From Mesorhabditis belari (lineage: Eukaryota; Nematoda; Chromadorea; Rhabditida; Rhabditidae), in the NCBI GenBank assembly GCA_958450365.1, contig CAUEEP010000755.1, forward strand, positions 558,001-622,000: a DNA stretch of 64,000 bases, in the 5' to 3' direction. Below the pieces are notes generated by a model, which saw only the letters and a program-made list of their open reading frames with translations, made no database searches and was not told the origin of the DNA. This document shows positions 23,315 through 41,244 of this stretch, in pieces. The position numbers and the translations under genes were made by a program. The stretch's first letter is position 1; each line of letters opens with the position of its first letter.

Positions 23315-26300
23315 TTATTGCGGAAAATGTTTCTCGATTGCGTCTTTGAGTTTCTGAAATTGAATTTCTATTTAAAAGATTAATTTTTTTTTGCGTTGAA
23401 CCTTGACTTCTCCTTCAATGACTAAAGCTGGTCCAAATTTGAGTCCTTTTTCCATAATAATATCAATGGAAAGATTGAGAAATGTTGAGCCATCAAGTTC
23501 CTTAAAAAGAAATAATGAAATTCTTTTAGATATGTTTATTTCTAGCTTATTATAGAACTATAGAACTATAGCTTTATAGAACTTTGATCATTAGTTCAAA
23601 ATTTCTCACCTGTTCAATCAAAAATCGAATCACATCCGCGTTCACGCCTTGTCCCTCTAGATAAGCCTGAAGATCGGCGCAATCCCAAGTGCTCGGATTT
23701 GTTTGTAAGTGCTGAAAAAAAACTAGTTATTAAGTGCAAAAGTAGGTAGACTTACAATAGAGTTATTAGTGATTGAAGAAGTTGATGGAGATGGAGAAAT
23801 AACCTGAAAATTTTCGAGTACATTGAGCAAGTTACAAAAGTTTCACCGATGCGATTTGGGTTTTCATCTTTTCTGACTCTTTTCGCGAGTCACTTGGGCA
23901 GATAATCGGCTCATAAATGCTCATTTTTACTGAAGATTGATCGTCTTCTGACTTTGGGAACTGAAATTTCAAATGATTGAAATGAGAAGACAATGAAAAC
24001 AAATCACTTACTCTATTAGTTTTACGTTTTCAATTTGATTTAAATTTGATTCAAAATTTGATGAATTCGCTTTTAATTCAAAAAAACTATCATCATTTAG
24101 CTTGAACATTTTCGAATTAAGAAATGATAGAATTTAGTGTTTAAATCAATAGATCCAATAAAATGGATGTTTCCAATCGATTCCCCGATCTCGAAAACGA
24201 AAAGTTTACAGCTCAATCTCTTCTTTAAGAGCACTGTAATAGCCTTAAAAAGGTATTCGTCTTTTTTTTCAAAAGTGTCGATGACGGGACTCGAACCCAC
24301 CGCGAACTAGCGGAATCGGTTTTGTAGTCCAGAGCGTTATCCTCTAGACCACCGCTGCTCTTTTTCCACGTCGCGTGTGGCACGCTCTTATTGGCTAGGG
24401 GGCAATTTTCCTCGCCAGGATTTTAATTTGGGCAAAGCTGAAGTCGAGCTTCGATAAAGCGAATTTGAAATTCTAAAATGTGCCTAAAATTTCTGCGTAG
24501 CTGCCCCAGTCAAACGAAATCAGTGGCCGTCGAGGGTAGCTACGCAGAAAATTTGAGGCACGTTTTAGTTTCGTTATATTGTAGTTCGACTGTATTTTGA
24601 ATGCCCTAAATTTGTCTCCATTTCTCTACAAATTAGAGAATGGTGCAATATGATTTGAGCATTGAAAATCTAATGATTTAACCTTTGCAAGCGCTGCCAA
24701 ATTCTCTTGTTGATCGTTTCTCGTGATCGTTGCCGGCTTTTGCAGGGTCACCTCGCGCACTGGACGAGCTTTTTTCGGCAATGGTGGTTGAGAAAGCTGA
24801 ATAGCTTTTAATATGAAATTATTAGCTGCACTATTAGCTAAATCTAAAACCTATTTCACAAATAATCTTTTAAAATAACATTTGAATCTACCGTAATCCG
24901 TTGAGCATAGGGCCGAGCTGGCAGCGATCGTTTCAGCTCCTTTTTCGGCTCTCTTTTCTCGGTTGTCTGAAAAGCAAATATAAAGCAAATAGATACTAAT
25001 ATAGCTAATACTTTAGTATTATAGTCAAATGATTACGTCAAATGAGTACCTGAGATCTCGTGAGAACGTCTCTTGGTGGTAGTGGAGCCACAGGGCCAAG
25101 CGCTGGGATTGAGAGCTGAAAAGGTTCAAATTTTCTAATACTTTTATGAATCTTATCTAATTTTTCAAGTTTATTACTTACTTTGTTTTTTTGTTCCTCA
25201 AAAGCACACTTTTCCGGGCAACATTCCTTTGCGATCTTCTCTAATGAGATCAAATTTGGACAAGCTTGAAGCACACGGAGAATTGACTGAAATTATAAAA
25301 ATAGATTTTTCAGCTCTTAGGATGGCCTTAAATCTTTTAATCTAAATCATATTTAAATTTTTCAAGTTTTCGATTAGATTAGATTAGATTAGATTAGCTC
25401 TTCACCCGCATCCATCCAGCAAATGTTCTCGCTGATTCACATCGGGGAATGTGCAACACTTTGCCCAGCTCACTTTGACGATTCTTTCGGCGCTCTTTCT
25501 AGAGAAGAAAATGTTAATCACTTTATCAAGGCTTTTATAGTTTTAAATTCATCTAAAACTATCGTAATCTTATCTAACAATACACCTAAGAAAATGAGTT
25601 TTAAACTTTGAAAGTAAACCTTTGCATAAAGTGTCGGCAATGAAGTTCTCTCTCCCCATTCAAAGAGTTTAAAGAAGTCATTCACATAGTAAAAACAGCC
25701 AAAGAGATCCTGAAAAGAGATTTATTGCTTAAAAGCTTCTATAGATCACATAGAATTATTGTATTATTTAACTGGTACTCAACTGGTATTTAACTGGTAA
25801 CTGGTATTTAACTGGTACTCACTCTAAAAATCAACTTGATAATCTTGATCATCGTGCCTGGACCATATTGTTTTTGAAGGAGAGCCACTCGATCAGCGCG
25901 GAGAAAAGGACCAACATAACAATGATGATTGAAATAGACTGTAGGCAGGAAATAGTCATCTGAATTTTTTAAAAAATACCTGATTCAAAATGAATAATAT
26001 GGGATAAACAATGGAAACAATACGCACCCGTAGCCTTAAATGTTATTGAGAAAAAAACCTCTTATCGATGGGAAAAAAGAAGCAATTATCTAGTCGGCAG
26101 GCTTGAACCCTTGACCTTTCGGATAGAAGCCAAGACTCCTAGTCAATCGGCCATACTGGTGTTAATTTGATTGCTAAAATATGAAAATAAAGTTTAAGCT
26201 TACATTTAATGTAGCACTCCGGAAGATATGGTTGTTTTGGTGGTTGAAAAACTGTGGTGAGCACATGGGTGAACAATTTGTCCTTTCCGAAACGGATCTA

Positions 26301-29300
26301 GAAATTAGGATTATTATTAAAATAATAATAAAAAAAAAACTATAACCTAGGGATTAATGCTAAGCAATGCTTTACTTGTTAGGATTAGGGTTTAAAAAAA
26401 AAACTCCGCTAAAATGTACAAAAACTAGATCTAAGAATTTTCGGTGTCAACATCAATAAGTGTCAAACGAAAAATAGGCATATCTTTTCGAATTTTAATT
26501 TAATCTTTTTGATTTTGATTTTAATCGATAGAAAATTCAATTCTGCATTAATTGATATCAAAAACAAAAAGATCAGAGTGAAATTAGTCGAGATATGTCA
26601 TTTTTTCCGTTGGCTACCTATTAGCATTCAAAGAGCTACCACAAATTCTGTCTTAACTCGTACAAGGATTACGGTACTGATTGTATTGCAAAGGATTACT
26701 GTAATGCCTTTAATTTCAAGCTATATAGATTACGATAAAAGCTACCTCTCCATCTTTCAAAGCGGGTAATGAGCGGAAGCTTGGTGGGTTTAAGAAGGGT
26801 AAATTGTGATCACGAGCGAAATTGCAGGGGAAAATTTGCTCGGAGCTGAAAGTGGATAATATTTGATTTATTGTATAGTAAACCACTTGACGGCAAAAAT
26901 CGAAGGTGGTTGTTGGACGGGTGAATGATCGAACGTGAGCCATAAGAGGTGACGAATTGCTCTACAAAAATCATTTCTGAACACATTACAGAATCATAAA
27001 AGAATTACTATAAAATTTGGATACTCGAAGTCGTTACAGTAACCCTAGACAGTCATTACAGAATTAGACAATTAGCATATACAGCTTTGGGAAGTATACA
27101 TTTACTGTACAAGACTTTAGATTTAGATAAACTTAGACTTAGATAAAGATACCGGACTATTGTAGCTGTTCCCAGGATACCATTTTGCTGGTTCAACACC
27201 TCTAAATGTCGCATAGCTTCGGGGAGCTCTTTAACAATCGGATGGCTTATCGCATCCTCGTCGATTGGTTCCTAAAAAATGAATTTTTCATAGAAAATCG
27301 ATATCATTTACCAATAGTTGATACATTTTCTGAAAAGAGATCCAATTGAACTCTTTCGGCAAACCGGAACCAATTGGGGCAAAGCCTTCTGGAGTGGAAA
27401 GGCTAAAGGATTTTTGCTTTGCTGAAAGACAATTCGGTTACCGTAATCCGTTGACTTTACTCCATCCAGCTTGAAAAATGAATGGATGAGCTGAATGAGC
27501 GGTGAGCTGGAAATAAATGTTCATTAGCTATTGGACAAGCGTGGAAATCTCTAACAAGGGAAGATCAACTGGATCTAACAAGGGGCAACTGGACCAAATG
27601 ACATGAGGCATAGACCTATCGACGTAGAATTTCACGCTGAAACTGAATCTGCTTTCCGTTTTTGCTAAACGGCACTAAATCCCCTACAAAACTTTACATG
27701 CTTTTGACAGAGTGCCATTTAGCCAAAACGGAAAACGGATTCGGATTCAGCGTGAAAGGTCGAAAGTTCTACGTCGAAAGGTCATTTGGCCAGCCTATTC
27801 AGTTGACCATCCCTTGTAAATAAATAAAAGGTAAAAAATTTAACTGCAAAAGGAATTGAACCCAAGGAAAAAGGTGATGGCTTGCTCTTGATACAAGTCT
27901 GTTATCCACTACACCACCAGGGAACCTGTCGGGCGAGTGTGTGGACGCCTCAAATAGACATGCCAAAAGCGTTTTTGTCGTTTTTGCCAATAGGGTTACC
28001 GTTGGCAATTACAAGTACGCCTCCATTATCATACAGTACTGTAGTCTAGAGTACTATAGTCTAGACTACTGTAGCTATAGTATTATAGACCAATTACAGT
28101 ACATTAGGATGCTGTAACTACCTCATAATCGCTATCAATGTCTTCCGTGCATACAGCCACTCGAAAGTAGTAATCGTTTAAAATAGCCGATATGTAGCCT
28201 GGGTAAATAAGCCCATTCCCAAATGAATCCACCACTTCGACCATTTGTCCAAGCTGAATTTACTCTAGATTTCCTTTTTTTTTTAAATCACTTACCTTAA
28301 CTGTATGCCTTAGCACGGGATTGTGCTCGAAAATCAACTGGTTCACTGGTTTTTCATGGGCTTTTTCGAGCAAAATTTGATCGTTTTGATGATAGGCGAT
28401 ACCCTGAAAGGTGACGGTTTGTGCGTTTCTTTTTTTGGTGCACTTAAAATTGCCACATACCGGCATACTACTCTGAAAACGGGCTTCGAACTACTGGCTG
28501 GTTTATTTACCCGGTTTTAGACTTGCTGACAGTCAGCCTGATTACCAAATCCGTTCAAATGCTCAGATTTAATCATTTTGATTCAGTTATCTAGCTTTTG
28601 AAATAGCCGATTGAATTACCTAGCTCTAGACTTGCCCAAACTTATCCAAGTCGAATTTATTCAAGTTATCTAGACTGGTTTAATTGCTCAAACAGGTTCA
28701 ATAACTAGATTTCATCCAGATATCGATTCAATTACCCGGCTCAAAGCTCTCAATTGATCAGAACTTTTCTCAAGTATGAAACTCACCGCTTGTTCTCTTT
28801 GTTGACCCCATCCAACCGCATGACATCGTTCATTTGCCATATGAATACACCCAATTGGTTCTTCTTTTTCTTCGATGCCATAAAAGATCAATCCCGAATG
28901 ATTTTGAAGAACCTAGTTGAAGTTTTTGATGATTAGACTCTTTGAAATTACTTTTACGATGGAGACGACTCTCGGATCTTGCTCGTCTTGCAACTCAAAG
29001 TATTCACCGATCTGGAAATTGAATTAAGAATTGGGTCATATCATAGCATTGGTTTTACAGTTAGTACTGTCACTACAAAGCCTGTCTTGAGGTGTACTTT
29101 GTGCTTAAATTTTAAAACACCTGTCTGGTGCACCAAATCCATCGATGTTGAAAGGAAAATTAAGAATTTAGTGCACCAGAAAGCGTTTCTACTTTGCACA
29201 CAAGCAAATCTGCAGTATCCAATCACAAACCTCGATCAAATCCTTCATCTTTTCGCCCATCAAGTGTAAGTGTTCATGTGAGAAACGAGCCAAATTTAGA

Positions 29301-30554
29301 TCCCTTTTTCTTCTAAAAACTGAATGTTTGTGATTTTTGATAGAACATACAATAAACATCTCGCCACACTCTCTTCGAGAATCTCATTCAATTCGACGAA
29401 CTCGCGCTCATTGTTGTCAGTGTAGCGCACGAAAACTTTGTTGATCACCGTTGTCTGCAAGATTTTTAGGGGTTTAAGACTTGCTGTGCTTTCTAAAAAG
29501 TGAACTAAGAATAGCTACCGTACTTCGGCTACGTTTTAGGTGAACCTGTATTACAGTACCTCTACAGTGGTCCACAAAAGTAATGCCCCATTGCCATTCA
29601 AAAGTATGTTTAGAAAAACTTTTGTTGAAAATATATGTTTGACGATATATTTTTTTCTTTGAAAATACTTTAAGTATTCTAGTTTTTGAATATCTAGATT
29701 TTTTGATTGAGATCTTCCCAATCAAAAGATCGATGTGAAAGAGTGCATTTATTATTTTATTATTTAAATGGCATTTACCCTTAAAATTAGCTCCACAAAA
29801 GTAATGTCCCATTGATGTTTTCCTTGATTATTCTTTTTATTTTCGCGTTCTATGAACATTAAATGTATTTTATTTTATTATTTAAATGGCTGGCAAGAAA
29901 AACCTTGACACTCCGAAGAAGCTCAAAACGTCAAGACCCGGGAAAATGACGTGGCTAACGTGGAAAACGATTTTTCTTTTCTATATTTTCAACAAGATTT
30001 TTTTGAAACATACTTTTGGATGGCAATGGGGCATTACTTTTGTGGACCACTGTATTTGAGGCAATTTAGGTAATTGACCCTAGGTAAGTTAATTTTAGCC
30101 AAATCAAAAAGGATCGGGATTACAGAATTGGCTTTTCTGACAGGCATATTTTCGAAAAATATTTTAACAGTAAGAAAAATGTCTGTTACTGTAAAATGGC
30201 TATTTTACTGTAAAGCCAGCTTATTCTATTAAATTTTATTTACTCATAAATGCCTGTTACCTCAATGATCGCTTGTTTCGGATTCAGTTGCCCAACTTTT
30301 TGAATAAAAACTGTGGTCCCCGTCTTGAGCAGCACTTCGCAAAGAGTCGAATTCGCAAACTAAACATTTTATTGCTAGTTTTGAAATTTTTTTACCTTAT
30401 GGTGAAGGAATAAACTATCTCCAAGTGCTGGCTGTGTTCCGCAAGCGTCCAGATATGTTTCCCAAGTGAATTCATCGACACACGGAACGAGTTGAGCTTT
30501 AAACGACTGTGTTGACGTTGTCGGCTTGTTAAAACCCGCACTTGGGGATTTCAT
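23315..30554 (-). CDS. MBT-repeat / SLED / SAM Polycomb-type protein (Sfmbt/Scm-like)
   Basis: Predicted chromatin repressor. About 20 minus-strand exons can be read, from MKSPSAGFNK at 30554 to KLKDAIEKHFPQ-stop at 23315. MBT-type pieces: FTWETYLDACGTQPAL, then IGEYFELQDEQDPRVVSIVK with RCHAVGW; LGQMVEVVDSFGNG with HPFIFQAGW; FNWISFQKMYQLL with FPCNFARD and LPFLNPPSF. So three, perhaps four, MBT repeats. A SLED-like block follows (TVYFNHHCYVGPFLRADRVA, QYGPGTMIKIIK), then a Pro/Lys-rich linker, then a C-terminal SAM domain (WDCADLQAYLEGQGVNADVI; ELDGSTFLNLSIDIIMEKGL; KFGPALVIEGEVK). This order is that of Sfmbt/Scm family proteins. The start follows TTTCTTTAGA, a likely trans-splice acceptor. 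AATAAA overlaps the stop. Less certain: the exon around 25400-25490 and the donor near 27460. SMC1 is divergent, 540 bp away. Confidence 0.85.
24276..24360 (-). tRNA. Class II tRNA-like sequence, probably decayed
   Basis: On the minus strand it has D-arm GGTCTAGAGGATAACGCT, a loop CTACAAA, an extra stem-loop CCGC-TAGTT-GCGG like a long variable arm, and T-arm GGGTTCGAGTCCC. The 3' acceptor strand CATCGAC has no partner at the 5' end and the anticodon stem mispairs. It lies in an intron of the MBT gene. Likely a pseudogene. Confidence 0.45.
24468..24572. repeat. Inverted repeat, ~105 bp
   Basis: AAATTCTAAAATGTGCCTAA with CTGCGTAGCT at the left returns inverted at the right as AGCTACGCAG and GAGGCACGTTTTAG. 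A short palindromic element in an MBT-gene intron. Confidence 0.75.
26088..26161 (-). tRNA. tRNA-like sequence, possibly Arg(TCT)-derived
   Basis: Minus strand: D-arm GGCCGATTGACTAGGAGTC, anticodon arm with loop CTTCTAT (TCT at positions 34-36), and T-loop GGGTTCAAGCC. Stem mismatches in the anticodon, T and acceptor stems suggest a pseudogene. Confidence 0.45.
27591..27793. repeat. Palindromic element, ~200 bp
   Basis: Left CCAAATGACATGAGG and CGACGTAGAATTTCACGCTG return inverted as CAGCGTGAAA...TTCTACGTCG and GGTCATTTGG at the right. Located in an intron of the MBT gene. Confidence 0.8.
27842..27923 (-). tRNA. Class II tRNA-like sequence
   Basis: Minus strand: GGTGTAGTGGATAACAG is a good D-arm, CTTG/CAAG a short anticodon stem, and GGGTTCAATTCC a T-loop, with an enlarged variable region. 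The acceptor strands do not pair well. Probably decayed. It lies in an MBT-gene intron. Confidence 0.42.
29565..30052 (+). mobile_element. Internally deleted Tc1-like element, 488 bp
   Basis: Ends CAGTGGTCCACAAAAGTAAT and its inverse (about 40 bp of terminal repeat) are flanked by TA on both sides. The same left end starts the larger Tc1-like copy at 61419. From 29887 an ATG frame (KNLDTPKKLK) matches the start of that copy's transposase before the sequence collapses. An extra, inexact end (CTCCACAAAAGTAATG) at about 29790 suggests an internal rearrangement. It sits in an intron of the MBT gene. Confidence 0.9.
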
Positions 30555-30679
30555 TCTAAAGAAAAATTAATAAATTTCTAAATAAAAACAACGGGAAAGT
30601 AGAAAAATGAGTTAAAAATGCGTAAAAATCGTAAAAGTAAAAATAACAAATCAATTGAAATTGAAACTTCAGTGAGTTA

Positions 30680-30930
30680 ACTGAATATCTTCTTATTGAT
30701 GGCTTGTAAATAACAATTTTCTTGGAAAAACATTTTGATTTTTTTTTCCTTGTCCTCAAAGTGCTTCCTTGCCTCTGGAATACGTAAATCTGCTTCAAAA
30801 TGCGAAAAGTTCAATTGCAATTCAATTTCTTGCCAAGTTTTACTTGAGTAAGCAATAGCCAAGCCAAATTTTCCCCTGTCCAGTTGTAGTTTGTCTCGTT
30901 TTCCATTAAACACTGCCCTTTCCACCGTAC
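30680..30930 (-). other. Unassigned open frame between the MBT gene and SMC1
   Basis: A minus-strand frame of about 80 codons reads FGLAIAYSSKTWQEIELQ...FEADLRIPEARKHFEDKE and looks protein-like, but has no ATG near its 5' end. A different frame starts with ATG at about 30905 (MENETNYNWTGENLAWLLLT) and reaches a GTAAAA donor. It could be an upstream exon of the MBT gene, a pseudogene fragment, or chance. Confidence 0.3.
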
Positions 30931-31093
30931 AACAGCGTTGCCCGGGCCTCTATTGAAAAGCGCGAGCCTCCCTCCTCTCTCTTTGCTCTTTCCGCTCTTT
31001 TGATGTTGTATTTTATTTGAATTTCAAGCGTTAATGCATCAGTTTTAGAATTGTCCGGAAGTTGATGTCCTGAGCGTCACGAGGTGATTCAAC

Positions 31094-36711
<5,618 letters not shown>

Positions 36712-37351
36712 ACGAGAATTAACCATTTTTTTTCTTGATTTTTATCTGCCCTTGTTCTGAAAATTGCCAGTTCAGGTCAAAAATCTCATCACTTTCTATG
36801 TTTGTTTTCTTCCCTTTTTTGATTAGGTACTTATGATCGTTCGTTGAAGCATCTCATTTCTACTTATTTATAGTCATTTACGATTGATTTGCCCTGTTTA
36901 CCCCTCGTTTTGTACACACATAAATTGTTGGTGCCAATTTAAGAAAGAGTTCCGAAGATTCCTTAAAAATTAACGCCAATCTGAATTTTGTTTTTCTAAG
37001 ATTTCCCAGCAAATAAAGCATTGCCACTATCAGCTCACACAGCAAATATGCGTTGTAACGGATCATACTTTGGCATTTGTTTTCGAAGATATCCGGAGAG
37101 TAGATGGGTTTTCAATAAAATTCGTCCAAACGCGTAACGTAACAAAAGTTCTTCGTAGAGTAGCAAGACCACTTTTACAACTCGACAATAACAAAAGCAA
37201 AATTGCTGCTAGTTTGATTTTGTCGAAAAATCTTAAATGATTCGAAACGTTTCCTATCTCTCATCGTTTCAGGAAAATGAAAAGATTATTTATCGCTTTT
37301 CACAGTTCCTTTTTTCAAGAGATTGATTACTTTCAACACTTTGCAATTCAG

Positions 37352-38183
37352 GCATGAGCACCTATTGGTTCAAGAACTTTTGCGGGATCAGGCAGACAGA
37401 TTTCGAGCTCTTGAAGGCTTGTCACTTTTGGTTTCACAGCTTATTCGCATTCAGGTTCCAAATCCGGGCGCCGAGTTCTGCATTCATGTCACGTTGCGGA
37501 GCGTACAAGTAAGTAAATGGTAGAATGATTATCACAAAAATCTAGCTTTACCCATTCATGGCATTTTAACGTTTTTAGACTGGTGCCCTTCTTGGATCGG
37601 TGCTCGGTCCCATCTCGTTTGCGCTCTTTTCTGACGGACAAAAGTTCGATGCACGCCAGATGAGGAATCAATTTATTTCGGGAGGAATGCAAGGTTTGAT
37701 GAAAGTGTTAAGTAATTATAACTTCAATGAGTTGCAGGTGCTTTAATCGGGGCAATTCTTGGACCATGCCTCACTTGGTACTCGATTCGCAATATGAGCA
37801 CCATCGCCCTGTATGACAAATGCTACAAGCTGAGGTTGATTTTATTGTGTCATCGTAGCATTATCATAAACTTAACGAGACCAAATCGGTTATTGACTTA
37901 AAGTCTTTAAAAGTTTAACAATTACCATCAGATAATCAATAGCTATTAAAAGTAGAATTACAATTTGAAACCAAGACTAAAATACCCTAACACATTGCCA
38001 TTAACAGTAAGCTAAGCCCCTTCAGATTCGACTTTCAGATTCAACTCTCAACAAATGTGGCTGGATCGAACGACGGTGATTTCAGGAGCGGTCGGCGCGT
38101 TGTCGAACGGAAGTTTCGGGTTCATCGTCGGACTCGATCTTGCGCTCGTCTTCAGCAGTCTCATGGGCAAAGCTTGGTCTTAA
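37352..38183 (+). CDS. Small glycine-zipper membrane protein, unidentified
   Basis: The 3' exons are firm: 37579-37693, 37738-37834 and 38039-38183 join in frame and give 118 residues. They contain two repeats of a glycine-rich membrane motif (TGALLGSVLGPISFALF and GALIGAILGPCLTWYS) and a third hydrophobic stretch (SGAVGALSNGSFGFIVGLDL, then ALVFSSLMGKAWS-stop). The spacing G-x3-G and GP turns suggest a compact multi-pass protein, mitochondrial or ER, but I do not recognise the family. The upstream exon ending near 37506 must end in phase 0. The frame that does so (PNPGAEFCIHVTLRSVQ) has no ATG, while the ATG at 37354 lies in another frame, so the start is not solved. It follows SMC1 on the same strand by about 640 bp. 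Confidence 0.6.
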
Positions 38184-38910
38184 TGAGTTTGATTTTCGAT
38201 TTGATAAACTAGTGGATAGGCGTGTAATTGCTCAATATTTTGTAGAACTAATTCTTTCAGAGATTTGTTCTTTTTTTTTAATTCTTAATGTTTCATAGAG
38301 ATTAGCTGAAATGCTGAAATTTTCTTGCCCTTTTGTACATAGTATTTCCACGATTTTTACGAATTTGGTACCTTTCGTGGTGCCTTTGAATTCAATGATG
38401 AAAGTTAATAAATGCCGATCATAAAAGAATCAATTCTTGAAGCCGAAAACAACAATTTCAATTATATAAAGCTTATATGAAGACAATGAGTTACGGTAGC
38501 TTTTTCTAAAGTACAACTTTTAGAAAACACAACAGGAACACAGTCATTTGGTACATGTATTTTTTACCAAAAAAGAAAATGAGTTACAATAGCTTTTCCT
38601 AGAGTACAACTTTTTAAAAAATGCAAAATGTATAGAAATCTCGTTACTTATTAAATGAGAATTGATAAAAATACGATTTTCTCTCGGGCTTTCATACTTC
38701 GGCATTGCTCCAATGGAAAACTCTTCTTTACGACACTCCGTGGCACTCAGCGGGAACTTTTGCGGTTTCTTCGGAAACATTTCCACCCAAAAGCATACCA
38801 ACACAGTTAAATCCGTTCCTGAATAATTTCATCTTCAAAATGTCTCTTCAATATTTCGATCATCGATGCTAAATCGAGTAACTCGAAGCGAGTTTCGTCT
38901 TTTCGATCGC

Positions 38911-39002
38911 GAACTGTTGTGATTGGACAGGGTGACGATCAGTTTTCTTTCCACAACACTTTGGTTCTGCGCGAACACATTGAGAATGCGATGGCGAAGT
39001 TT
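38911..39002 (+). pseudogene. Copied 92-bp piece of the app-1 coding exon
   Basis: GAACTGTTGTGATTGGACAG through ATGGCGAAGTTT is identical to app-1 positions 43122-43213 except for one base (CGCGAACAC for CGCGGACAC). Flanks are unrelated. One mismatch in 92 bp implies a recent copy, 4.2 kb away and in the same orientation. Confidence 0.95.
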
Positions 39003-40044
39003 TCAATATCGATCGATATTGTTTTGATCAACGAGCAAATTACATCTCAAATATTGACAGTCTTGAAGTTTTTCTTTGATAAAAGTTAATACTGCAAACC
39101 TGTGTCTCTAAATAATTTCTGATCTCGTCCAATCAACGAATGATCGCATTTGTGCACGAATATCTCGGCTTTTCCCGAGCATTGAAAAGAAATTGAAAAG
39201 AAATCGCGTTGAAAATTGTTGCACATCACACTAGAATGTGAGAAATAAAGCGAAGATTTGCAAAAGATTTCACTAAAAGTGGTTGAGCTGAAGGATGGAT
39301 CGGCGGCCGAAAAAATTCAGTGGCTAATCTAGACTCAAAAAAGTTGTCGAATCTTGCGCAAGAGTGAGCACTTCGTTTCGATATTCATTTTGTACGCATC
39401 TTTGTGTTTCACAATTGTGTACAATCGATAATTGTCTTCTCGCAATGGATTTCGTCTACTCGATCACTGAAAGGGTCATGAGTTATGGTCATGACTAAAA
39501 TGAAATGCTGAAGGGATCTTGCTATTTTTAAAAGCTTTGGAAATGAATAAATTGTTGAAAATGATAGCGGTTAGCTCAAGAGATCGTGAAGCTTGCGGAA
39601 GAATTGGTTACTCGTTTCAAATGTGTGCCAAAAATATTGATGGAGGTTGAATTGATTGAGAAAAAGAAATGATTGTGTTCTTGATTATAGTTATCTCTTT
39701 ATGCGCAACGGTTTCATCCAAAATGCCTATTTGAGTTTTTTTGCCGAAAACCGTTGGAAAATGCGTTCTTTACAGTTGCTGTTCTTTTTTCCGGGTCCAT
39801 CCCAAAACGGTGCCGATGCCAAACAGAGTTTTTTCTTTTACAATGTACGATTCATTTTTTATTAGCAGCTTTTAATTTTGATAATTTATTCAAAAACAAT
39901 ATGACTAACAATTAAACGATAAAATAGCTGTATTCTTTGTAGGTGTTAGCATCCTTTCGATTCAAAAATGCATACACGCACGGAAAAAACATATGTTCAT
40001 GCTAAAATTTTTTAAATTTGGGTTTTTAATAAAATAAAACCAAC

Positions 40045-40495
40045 CTCGATGCCAATAATGAAGACTTGTTTGAATCCTGCAGGTGCGGAAGCGAATGTCC
40101 CATCGCTGGACCAAATGGTATTCTAAAGTACAATAAGAAATTCTACAACTGCATAGCTAACCTGCAATAATTGCTGTTTTCCCCAACCGGTTCAGAAGAC
40201 TTTGATTGCTTTTTCATTTCAAGATGTGTACGCATTGCAAATGTCGAAACGTAGAAACCTTGTACCTTTATTTTAATTATAAATAAATTTATTACCATAA
40301 GAATACCGGTTGCTTTGTTTTAATGGGCTCGGTCACAACATTTCGTCTTTGAACACCTAAAAAGAAACAGAACTGGATATTATAAAATAAATTATACTTC
40401 CCTGACCTAAGTACACCGCATTTAAGTGCTTTGTCTTTTCGATATTCGAATCCATCTGTGTCGTAAATCAGTGCCCGTCCTTTTTGGCTTGTCAT
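40045..40495 (-). pseudogene. FLYWCH / MULE transposase-like remnant
   Basis: Minus-strand exon-like pieces read in order: MTSQKGRALIYDTDGFEYRK with KALKCGVLR and CSKTKCCDRAH (FLYWCH zinc-finger-like), then FYVSTFAMRTHLEMKKQ, then NTIWSSDGTFASAPAGFKQV followed by FIIGIE. The DGTF...AP..F.Q pattern is typical of the MULE transposase core. A stop falls within the second piece and no further core is seen, so this is a decayed element or a broken domesticated gene. Confidence 0.5.
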
Positions 40496-41244
40496 TCTAC
40501 CTAGACAAATTAATTAACTAACAAACCAGAAAGCTGGTAAAACCATGTTAACAAGCCATAAACCACAAACCACAAACCAACAAACCATATTACCATAAAG
40601 CTGATAAAATATACCTTAACCTCGACGTTTGTTCTTTTGATGCACACAGCAACGTCTCGCTGGATTTCTGATTGTGACTGACTGTGATCTGCAAAATGAA
40701 AATGCTAAATGGCTAGACGAGCCAAGTATTAAGTAACACATTCATAAATCTGATAAAATATACCTCAAAACTTCATGTTGGTCCGTGATGCTAAACGACG
40801 TCTCGAAGATGACGAGCATGCAGCTCAGTTTCAGATTGCTCTGTTACCTGAAAAAATAAAAAGTTAGTAAAGACGTTAAAAAACAGGCCGCAAAAGGAAA
40901 AGTTTGGTATTTTTGGTTAAAATCACTTTAATAAATCGCTATCATGAGTTTCTATAAAAAATAAAGCTGTAAAACTTTAAAAAAACCGGATTCTTCGCCT
41001 CTTTTTACCCTAAAAACACAGAAAAAGTTAAAAACAGCAAAGAAAAAGCAAAAGTAAATAATCTAGAAAATCTAGAAAATAATTTTTTTTGCTTGTCACT
41101 GTTTTGGGCGTTTTTGGTTTATATAGATTCAGGAGATGAAATAAAGTGCGCAAGATTTAAGCTTTGGCATTGGCGCAAGCATTCGAGCTGTTTTGGTCGG
41201 CGCTGTTAAGGGATGGACCCTTTTTTCCTGTTTGTGTCACACCA

